From the NCBI GenBank assembly GCA_002887195.1, contig PJAB01001371.1, positions 1 to 14,974 of the forward strand: DNA of 14,974 nt, in the 5' to 3' direction. Positions 1 through 6,579 of the stretch are shown here, piece by piece; positions within the stretch are counted from its first letter, which is position 1; each line of letters begins with the position of its first letter. The notes beneath the pieces are model-generated. The model did not search any database. It saw nothing but the letters and a program-made list of their open reading frames with translations, and was not told the DNA's origin. Source of the DNA: Chrysochromulina parva. Taxonomy: Eukaryota; Haptophyta; Prymnesiales; Chrysochromulinaceae. The translations under genes were made by a program, and so were the position numbers.

Positions 1-462
1 CCAGTCGTCCGTCGAGTTGTTGTCGATCAGGAAAAAGTGCTCGACGCCTTGCCACAGGTGGTGCTCGAGCCACTCGGACAAAACATCGGCCTCATTCCGG
101 AAGATCGCAACCACAACGAGGAAGTGATGCTCTGATCCGATCGGAATTGCGCACAGCTTCTCAAGCGTGTATGGAGTCCATTCGTGGGTGACGTTGACGG
201 TGGAGCCACACTTGCGTTGCCACGCCGAGGCAGTGTCGACGCAAGAAGAATTCGTGGCGTCTGACCCGCCCTCTGACCATTCAGGATCGCCTAACAGATT
301 GTGGCCTCGGCAACGACCAATTGAGGAGAGCCGAAGCTGGCACACGCCGTTATGGTTGTCGAAAGAATACGAAACAGGCTCCTTGCGCTTCAGCATCCAA
401 AGGCACGCGGCCGTGATGACGGCAAGAACTGCGATGGCGGCGAGCTGGCGCGTTGCGGGCAT
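1..462 (-). CDS. GT92-like glycosyltransferase, N-terminal part (runs off the window)
   Basis: Reading the minus strand from the ATG at 462-460 gives 154 codons open to the window edge; an in-frame stop lies upstream (517-519), so this is the first ATG of the exon. Residues about 7-24 are hydrophobic and followed by KRK, a type II Golgi signal anchor. Residues 116-154 carry the GT92 / Glyco_tranf_2_4 signature: a VVVAIFRNEADVLSEWLEHH block, then GVEHFFLIDNNSTDDW, where the DNNSTDD acidic cluster fits nucleotide-sugar and metal binding. A Cys-containing lumenal stem has N-glycosylation sequons (NSS near 71, NVT near 90). The family transfers sugars (often galactose) to glycans in the secretory pathway; donor and acceptor cannot be told here. 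The C-terminal half lies outside the window. A second GT gene follows on the same strand. Confidence 0.85.
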   Translation of the reverse strand, partial: MPATRQLAAIAVLAVITAACLWMLKRKEPVSYSFDNHNGVCQLRLSSIGRCRGHNLLGDPEWSEGGSDATNSSCVDTASAWQRKCGSTVNVTHEWTPYTLEKLCAIPIGSEHHFLVVVAIFRNEADVLSEWLEHHLWQGVEHFFLIDNNSTDDW

Positions 463-968
463 TTGCTCCGCGCCGGTGTGTAGCGCGGGAGCCAGAATCA
501 GCACACAGCCATGGTGTTAATGTGAATGTGAGAATGTGAATGTTTCTTTTCTAAGTAAGAACCGGTATGAACGTTGACACGACAGACGCGACAACAGTTG
601 CTACGGCACTGTAACTGCCCGTGTGGTTACCAAAATCATGCCCGGACCATTCCACACGCCCCATCCCCGTGTTGTCAGTGAACGGGCCGGTGGTCTTCTT
701 ACACAGAGGCGAGGGGGGTGGGGGAAGACTCGACACGCGGCGCGAGCATCCGCGCCGGAAGTAACGTTGGACTTAAAACAGTGAATGGCATGCATGACGC
801 TCTATATGCACAAACGCGGGCTATACCTACTGATACCCGTACTCCAACACGTGTATAGTACATGTAGATCTCCGCTTTGTGGAACGAAGGCTACGGCGCG
901 CGCATCTCTGCGCTGTAGAGGCCAGAGCAGGGTACCGCCAGATTCGTATCTCGCGCCTGCTCGCCCTG
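463..968. other. Intergenic region between two minus-strand glycosyltransferase genes
   Basis: No supportable gene. It holds the presumed promoter of the GT92-like gene and the 3' end of the GT47 gene. A small TGAATGTGA-type repeat lies at about 521-543, and an ACCGGTA half-match to the TACCGGTA palindrome at 561-567, about 100 bp upstream of the GT92-like start. A G-rich run is present near 710-724. Short open frames here lack any recognisable motif. Confidence 0.5.
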
Positions 969-2369
969 TCATGAGCGGTCGTGCTTTCTGGACCACATGC
1001 GCCCCAAGCTACCCACGATGACATCTGATGCATCCTCCAAGATGGGCGAGGCCTCCTCCTGGCCCCGTGGACGCGTGTGCTGCAACTGGGACGTTCGTCG
1101 ATACAGCATGCGGCTGCGAGCGTGGCGCACGCCCTCCGCCAGGGCTGCTACGCGAGCGGCGGGCAGGCGACGCAGCCGCTCGAGTACACTCACATTCGAC
1201 GTCCGTCGGAGGTTGCGGTAGGGCAGCAGCAGCGAGTATGCGCGCGGATGGCCAAACCAACGGCCAAGATCGCCGTAGCCCGCCTCGTCAAAAATGACCG
1301 GGATGCAGCCGTAACTGAGCGCGTCGTAAAAGCCTCGTCGCGTCGCCGTGTCGCCCCAGGGCTGCAGGCAGAAGCGTGCTAGCGCATACGCGCTCAAGTT
1401 GGTCATTCCCGGGCGCTCCATGCTCCAAGGCCAGCTCGTCCAGCTCCACCAGCTGCTGCTCGGCGGCCCGCGGCCGCCGCGGATGCACGTGCCGCTTGAG
1501 GCGGCAGTGCACTCCCGGTGCAGTTGCAGCCGAAGCGGATTCGTGGCGTCAGCGTAGCCAAGGAAGGCGGCGAGGTACGGCCGCTCCGTGACGGACCCGA
1601 TCGGGCTGGGCTGCTGGATGGGATCTGCCCAAGCCCCTGCATTGCTGCCATAGGGCACTGTGAACAGACGCCTTCGCGGGACCATCTCGGCAGAGCCATC
1701 GTCCCATGCGTCGTGATCATGCAAGTGGCTCACGGTCAGCCTCTCAAATAGCGGGGCTGCCCGGTCCGACCACGCATGCACACCCACCGAGGGCAGGTAG
1801 GTCGGCAGCTCGATGCCGAGAACGGCCAGCCGGTCGGATCGCCAATGCGCCAGACAGCCTTTCGCGGCAGCGGCGGCACGTAGCACCGACACCCACATGC
1901 CAAAGTGGACACCCAAAAGAACCTGCGGCCAGAAGGTAACTGTGCCCAGCCGTGGGCTGCTCGGGCCTGTGTCCGCGTCGGCCCGACCGCATGCAGCCGA
2001 CACGAGACGGTCGATGCAACGAACGCTCACAAACTCGATGTCCGGCCGAGTACCAGGGACTGGTGGCGGCCTTCCACGCAATGCGCTTACCAGCTGACTC
2101 TCGGTGAGAGGCCCATCCACCATGTCCTTGATGTGAATCTTTCGCAGCGGGTGAGTCTCCATCCAAGTCTCCAGCTCACGGCGTGAGCCGATGCCGCTCT
2201 CTTTTTGCCGTCTGCGCCAGAAACGCACGAGATACTCCTTGTACTCGGCGAACTCCTTGTCGGTGAGCGGTGCACACTCATGGACGACAACGCTCACGGC
2301 AGGAGCATGCTTCGAGAGCAACCAGTGAGGACGGAGTGTGATGTTCAGCTCGTGCCCGTACTCATCCAT
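969..2369 (-). CDS. Exostosin-family (GT47) glycosyltransferase
   Basis: 466 aa from the ATG at 2369. In-frame ATGs at 2528 and 2516 would add about 50 Arg/Gly-rich residues with no membrane segment and would run into the divergent promoter, so the shorter start is preferred. The C-terminal half carries the exostosin signature: TVPYGSN (237-243), RPYLAAFLG (263-271), RLQLHREC (280-287) and above all ARFCLQPWGDTATRRGFYDA (331-350) with GCIPVIFDE (354-362), the nucleotide-sugar-binding half of GT47 enzymes. These are normally Golgi type II proteins making polysaccharide or glycosaminoglycan-like chains. Oddities: no N-terminal anchor is visible, so a 5' exon may be missing; and residues about 301-322 are a Trp/Ser-rich stretch that reads more naturally in another frame. 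The substrate is unknown. Confidence 0.8.
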   Translation of the reverse strand: MDEYGHELNITLRPHWLLSKHAPAVSVVVHECAPLTDKEFAEYKEYLVRFWRRRQKESGIGSRRELETWMETHPLRKIHIKDMVDGPLTESQLVSALRGRPPPVPGTRPDIEFVSVRCIDRLVSAACGRADADTGPSSPRLGTVTFWPQVLLGVHFGMWVSVLRAAAAAKGCLAHWRSDRLAVLGIELPTYLPSVGVHAWSDRAAPLFERLTVSHLHDHDAWDDGSAEMVPRRRLFTVPYGSNAGAWADPIQQPSPIGSVTERPYLAAFLGYADATNPLRLQLHRECTAASSGTCIRGGRGPPSSSWWSWTSWPWSMERPGMTNLSAYALARFCLQPWGDTATRRGFYDALSYGCIPVIFDEAGYGDLGRWFGHPRAYSLLLPYRNLRRTSNVSVLERLRRLPAARVAALAEGVRHARSRMLYRRTSQLQHTRPRGQEEASPILEDASDVIVGSLGRMWSRKHDRS

Positions 2370-2563
2370 CGCAGGCGACAGATCACCGCTGGCGCCGCTG
2401 ATTCGGCGGGAGCGTGCCCAGGAGAGGCCGCTCCCCCCCCGAGAGGTGGTCCCCTGTGGGGGGCCACCACGCCGGGACAAATACCGGTACCATCGGGGTC
2501 GATACACACTGTCCATTCCAAGGTTCATGCAGTGCACACAAGCGAAGAAGATTGCTGGGACAA
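2370..2563. promoter_or_regulatory. Divergent promoter region between two exostosin-like genes
   Basis: The 194 bp separate two divergently transcribed glycosyltransferase genes, so both promoters must lie here. The interval contains a strong inverted repeat: GGTGGTCCCC (2445-2454), loop TGTG, then GGGGGCCACC (2459-2468), nine of ten positions pairing and the tenth a G-T wobble. A TACCGGTA palindrome lies at 2482-2489, about 75 bp before the plus-strand ATG and 113 bp before the minus-strand ATG. Regulation by these elements is inference. Confidence 0.5.
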
Positions 2564-3985
2564 ATGGCCATGCGTGATCCTACCAACGCCGCCAAGGTGC
2601 CTGCCGTGCCCACTTTGTGTTGCCTGGCTATCTTCGGTGCGCTGCTCTTTCTATTGGACGGCGGCCGCAGCTTGAGCTCAATTCATGGTTCAGTCTTTCA
2701 CTGGCATCAGGAGCTTTCGTTGCTGAACTTGCGACTGAGGGTCGACGTGTCTAATGGCTGGCGTAGCGCCGGTTGGAGCGACGTAGTGCCTCAGCCAAGC
2801 CCTGAGCTACTACACCCGCTGCGTCCATGCGCAAATGATTCCGCCGTGCTTTCTGCAGTGTGGCTTAACTCAATCATGTGGGCCTGCTGTCACACATCTC
2901 CAAGGCGCGTACGATACGAGTGCTGCCACCAGCGCGTGGATGGACGCGCAACGGGAGACACCGGCCTGATCGGTGACATCGACTGGGACACAATTCCTCT
3001 GGCCAACAGGTCGATTGTGTACGTGCCCGCGTTTGACGTGCCGCGCTTCGTGGCACGCTTCAAGCGCTTGCCGTCTAGCGCCCGCTTGACTGTGGTCACG
3101 GGGTACGAGGATGTGGGTGTGCCACGCGAGCTGTGGGGTGCTGGACGCAATCTGCGCGGCGGACGGCCCGCGGGAGCCTTAAGTGACTTCCTGGCCGACC
3201 CGCGCCTGCTGCGCTGGTTCGTACAGAACTACGATCTCATGGGTTGTAACGTCTACTCGGGCTGCTCCATCGAGGGCGAGGTGAGCTTGGCGGCGGCTCG
3301 CAAGGTATCGCCACTCCCTCTCGGCATCTCCTTGCTGCACACAGGCACCCCTTGCCATTCACAGCTCGCTCTCAATGCCATGGTTGCCAGCTTGGCCCCG
3401 ACCAGCGAACGGCACTTCGCAGTGCTGGCTGCCTTCAGTTGCGACAATCATTGGGCACCCGCACGCCGACAAGCGTGTGACGCACTGCAGAGGTGCAAGG
3501 CCGGCCATGCGAAAGCCACTACGGGTGCGTGTGTGCCATCGAGGGTGATCTCTGCGCGCGTGTCGCAAGAGGAGTACATGCGCGCCCTCGGGGCCCATAT
3601 GTTTGTCGCCGCGCCGGTGGGACGAGGCATCGACACGTTCCGCCTGTGGGACGCTCTCTATCTCGGCAGCATTCCGCTCGTGATCAGCTCTTCGCTCGAC
3701 AAGCTGCTGGTGGGGCTACCTGTTGTGAAGCTCGAGTCATGGAGCCAGGCGACCAACAAGCGATGGCTCAGCTCCGAGCTGCGGCGTATAGAGAATCGAT
3801 TCGGCAGCGACTTACGCCAGCCTTCGGCCTGGCGTCAGAAGCTCTCCTCGGCGCACTGGGTCTCGTTGATTCGGCGGAGTCATGCTGCAGCCATTGGGTG
3901 GAATGGTACCTCACATCTGCAGGGGTGGACCCATGATCAGGAGATGGAGATGCAACCCGTCCAGCCTTTCGGCTATTTCACCTGA
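2564..3985 (+). CDS. Exostosin-like type II membrane glycosyltransferase
   Basis: 473 aa. The first ATG of the frame is at 2564 (a second follows two codons later); the frame upstream has only non-ATG codons. Residues about 13-31 (VPTLCCLAIFGALLFLLDG) form a signal anchor, giving a Golgi type II topology. The central part has RWFVQNYDLMGCN (217-229) and KVSPLPLGIS (247-256). The C-terminal part has APVGRGIDTFRLWDALYLGS (350-369), IPLVISSSLDKL and LPVVKLESW, the exostosin-like / RXYLT1-like nucleotide-sugar-binding block in which G-x-D-T-x-R-x-W-D-A-L replaces the GDT-x-x-RR-x-x-DA of classical GT47. Sequons include NDS (91) and NRS (148). It probably transfers a sugar to a glycan in the Golgi; donor and acceptor are unknown. 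It lies head-to-head with the GT47 gene at 969-2369. Confidence 0.78.
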   Translation: MAMRDPTNAAKVPAVPTLCCLAIFGALLFLLDGGRSLSSIHGSVFHWHQELSLLNLRLRVDVSNGWRSAGWSDVVPQPSPELLHPLRPCANDSAVLSAVWLNSIMWACCHTSPRRVRYECCHQRVDGRATGDTGLIGDIDWDTIPLANRSIVYVPAFDVPRFVARFKRLPSSARLTVVTGYEDVGVPRELWGAGRNLRGGRPAGALSDFLADPRLLRWFVQNYDLMGCNVYSGCSIEGEVSLAAARKVSPLPLGISLLHTGTPCHSQLALNAMVASLAPTSERHFAVLAAFSCDNHWAPARRQACDALQRCKAGHAKATTGACVPSRVISARVSQEEYMRALGAHMFVAAPVGRGIDTFRLWDALYLGSIPLVISSSLDKLLVGLPVVKLESWSQATNKRWLSSELRRIENRFGSDLRQPSAWRQKLSSAHWVSLIRRSHAAAIGWNGTSHLQGWTHDQEMEMQPVQPFGYFT

Positions 3986-4880
3986 TTGCATTTGTCACTG
4001 AAATCTGAACGCCGACGAACGGTTGATGAACCCCTTCCAGCACTTTCGGGGACCCAGACTCTCCAGTGTGCCTTACTATATACACGTACATACGCTTAAT
4101 ATACGCTCGCTGCGGTGTGGGCCCCCAATGTACTTCATCAATTGAGATTCCGTTCTCTGAGCGAATTCATGTTTGGCGATGTCTTCGATTTACATCCGAT
4201 TATTCATGACGGAAGCGGGGTTGAGGGCGAGTAAATTCTCCGGTTCCGGTTAAAAAACACCGGCTGGGAGCCGGGATAGTCAAGTCAAGTCAAGTCTCGT
4301 CCTCTCCGTCGACTCTCGCAGCGTCTCACCTCCACTGCGTGCTAGCTCGAGAGCACATACCGCGGTACAATAGTACCACATTCGAATACATAATTATGTC
4401 AGCTTGTAAGGCTTTTTACATTTTTTAGGCTTCCTCTCTGAGGTTGTCTGTTTTTATGTAGTGACTTCTGACTTGACCGCAGGCTTGACCGGGATACACA
4501 CGGGACGGACACACCCAGTCACCCAGACGAACCTCACAACCAAGCCGAATCACTGTGACGCACACGAGCGCAGCACGAGTGCACGACCACGCCAGTTCGC
4601 CAGACGCACGTAGACGTACACTTGGGTTTGTACTGGTCAAGGAATCCTTTACTAATACGTCTTAAACTGTTTACAGCGCATCGACAAACCCTCTCGACAC
4701 TCGAGCGCCCCTGCACACTCAATACTTGCTTGCTTGTGGGAAATGTGCCTGTCGTTGGCGCCGTCGAGGGCACGCGGGTGCACACACCCCCTCGCCCCTC
4801 CTGTGTGAGAGGTCGTGTGCAAGGTCGTGTGTGGGGCCCGCCTCTCGGTGGGGTCCCACTTGGCCGAATCTTCCCGTACA
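3986..4880. other. Intergenic region, 895 bp, with hairpin and pentamer repeat
   Basis: No gene supported; open frames here lack motifs. AT-rich patches occur at about 4070-4110 and 4375-4430. A perfect hairpin, CCGGCT-GGG-AGCCGG, lies at 4260-4274, followed directly by a short AAGTC pentamer repeat (4278-4296). ATACCGCGGTAC near 4357 resembles the TACCGGTA palindrome in degenerate form. The promoter of the downstream esterase-family gene must lie in this interval. Confidence 0.5.
4278..4296. repeat. Short (AAGTC)n microsatellite
   Basis: Three and a half copies of the pentamer AAGTC in tandem. The same pentamer is expanded to seven copies at 14176-14210, about 10 kb away. Confidence 0.85.
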
Positions 4881-6230
4881 ATGCCTCTCGCGTCGCGCGT
4901 GGTGGCGGTGGTCATTGTACTTGCGTGCGCCCTCCTTATCTTCTGGCCAGAACCACCCTGTGGCCACAACGCGTATCATCGTCACATCATTCACGGCAAG
5001 CGCACTGCATGCCTCGATGGCTCGCCGCCCGTTTTCTACTATCGCCGCGGCAAGCCTCGGGACGAGCACAAGCTCGTCATTTCTTTGCAGGGGGGTGGCT
5101 GGTGCAAGACGTCAGCGGGATGCGCGCTCCGCAGCCGCACCGATCTGGGCAGCACACGGAACGCGCCCGCCTGCCTCCCACAATCCCCGCGGCTCTTGGA
5201 CGCGAGCTTCCCTCACAACCTCAAGGCATGGATCTTTGGGCGCACGGCCTTCAACTACGAAGGCGGCGTGGGATTTTTGAGCGACGTCGGTGCCACAACC
5301 GCCTGGGCGGGCTGGTCGGTCGCGCGGTTCGTCTACTGCGACGGCGGCTCGATGGCGGGCACACGACACGCGGCCGACATGAGCGAAGGCAAACCACTGT
5401 ACTACCGCGGCCACTACAACTTTCTCGCACAGCTCGACGCACTGCTGCGGCTCAAGCCGCGCCCGACGGAGATTGTGCTGACCGGCTGCAGCTCCGGCGG
5501 CATGGCAGCCGCCCTCAAGTGCGATCTCGTCGCCGAGCGCGTATCACCAATCCCGGTGCGCTGTGTGCTCGATGCAGCCGTCTTCCCGTCCTCCGAAGAG
5601 TTTGACACGTTGGCTGCGCTGATGATGCCCACGGCGAGCAAAAACAACAGTAGGAGCCTGCCACGCCGGTGCGTGCTCGCCGAAGCGGACGCACGGAGCT
5701 GCCTTCGAGCCGAGGTCGCACTGAAGCACACGCAGACGCCCACCTACGTCATCAACGACCTCTTCAACTGGCAGCACCCTCAGGAGCACGATTTTGCAGC
5801 TGTCGACGATCGCGCAGCTACGGCCGCCGACGTGCTCTTTACGCGCACCACCCATGCGGCTCTCATGCCCGCCTGGAATGCGTCCACGCCTCACGGCGTC
5901 TTCGCAAGCCGATGTCACGTGCATTGCCAGTCCTCGGAAGGCTGGCTTGCGGCGCGCATCGACGGCGTCAGCTTGGCGGAGAGCTTGCGCCGATGGTACT
6001 TTGAACACGCGCGCGAGAAGCGCGTGGATTTGCACGTGGAGACGCGCGAACGCGCCGGCGGCGCGCGCGCAGCTCGAGCGGCGTGCCACACACCGGCGCT
6101 GAGCGTGTCGAACTTCTGGCCAGTCGAGGTGCGCCTGCGCGTGCTGCTGGTGATGGTCCTCGTAGTCCTGCTCATTCTGTTCCCATACAGGTGTCAAGCG
6201 GGGGCGGACCTTATAAACCATGAAAAATAG
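4881..6230 (+). CDS. NOTUM/pectin-acetylesterase-family hydrolase, membrane-anchored
   Basis: 449 aa from the first ATG of the frame, ending at TAG. Residues about 6-22 (RVVAVVIVLACALLIFW) are a signal anchor or signal peptide; residues about 419-436 (RVLLVMVLVVLLILFPY) are a second hydrophobic segment near the C-terminus. The alpha/beta-hydrolase body has the family blocks in order: SLQGGGWC (68-75, oxyanion region), YCDGGSMAG (152-160), TGCSSGGMAA (201-210, nucleophile Ser204), DAAVFP (231-236), INDLFNWQ (291-298) and GVFASRCHVHCQS (339-351, catalytic His348). Family members deacylate pectin acetyl groups or Wnt lipids in the secretory pathway or outside the cell. Oddity: the position expected to hold the catalytic Asp appears to be Asn296. 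The glycosyltransferase neighbours suggest a polysaccharide substrate, but this is inference. Confidence 0.85.
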   Translation: MPLASRVVAVVIVLACALLIFWPEPPCGHNAYHRHIIHGKRTACLDGSPPVFYYRRGKPRDEHKLVISLQGGGWCKTSAGCALRSRTDLGSTRNAPACLPQSPRLLDASFPHNLKAWIFGRTAFNYEGGVGFLSDVGATTAWAGWSVARFVYCDGGSMAGTRHAADMSEGKPLYYRGHYNFLAQLDALLRLKPRPTEIVLTGCSSGGMAAALKCDLVAERVSPIPVRCVLDAAVFPSSEEFDTLAALMMPTASKNNSRSLPRRCVLAEADARSCLRAEVALKHTQTPTYVINDLFNWQHPQEHDFAAVDDRAATAADVLFTRTTHAALMPAWNASTPHGVFASRCHVHCQSSEGWLAARIDGVSLAESLRRWYFEHAREKRVDLHVETRERAGGARAARAACHTPALSVSNFWPVEVRLRVLLVMVLVVLLILFPYRCQAGADLINHEK

Positions 6231-6579
6231 AGAACGCAGACCGTACCTGCTACCTCCGCTCGCTAACCCACGGTGTACATGCCCGGTCTATCCGCGCACC
6301 CTCGACCGATCCGGAACTGTAGCGTACCGGTACGGCCGTGACGTAATCCCGAATCCGTTCCGGTCCGCTACTGTATCACGTCTGTTACAGTTAGTTCCCC
6401 GCCAAGTGAGACTCGATTTTGTGATTACGCGCGGGGGTTGTGAGCTCTGAGCAAAAGACGCTTCGATTGAGACCGGTCTTTCGGGGGCACCCACGGCCAC
6501 CTCCATCACTTATCAGCCAAGATATCCGTCCTCTCCATCGAGGTCCGTCATTTGGCGTGGTCATAAGCACATATGGACG
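6231..6579. other. Convergent intergenic region with a TACCGGTA palindrome
   Basis: This lies between the 3' ends of the esterase-family gene (+) and the protease gene (-), so it should hold both polyadenylation regions. A 10-bp palindrome GTACCGGTAC sits at 6324-6333. No gene is supported here. Confidence 0.5.

Noticed and set aside
4622..5605. 327-codon plus-strand frame over the esterase-family gene
   Set aside because: Different frame of the same strand with Arg/Gly-rich low-information sequence; the 4881-6230 frame carries all hydrolase motifs.
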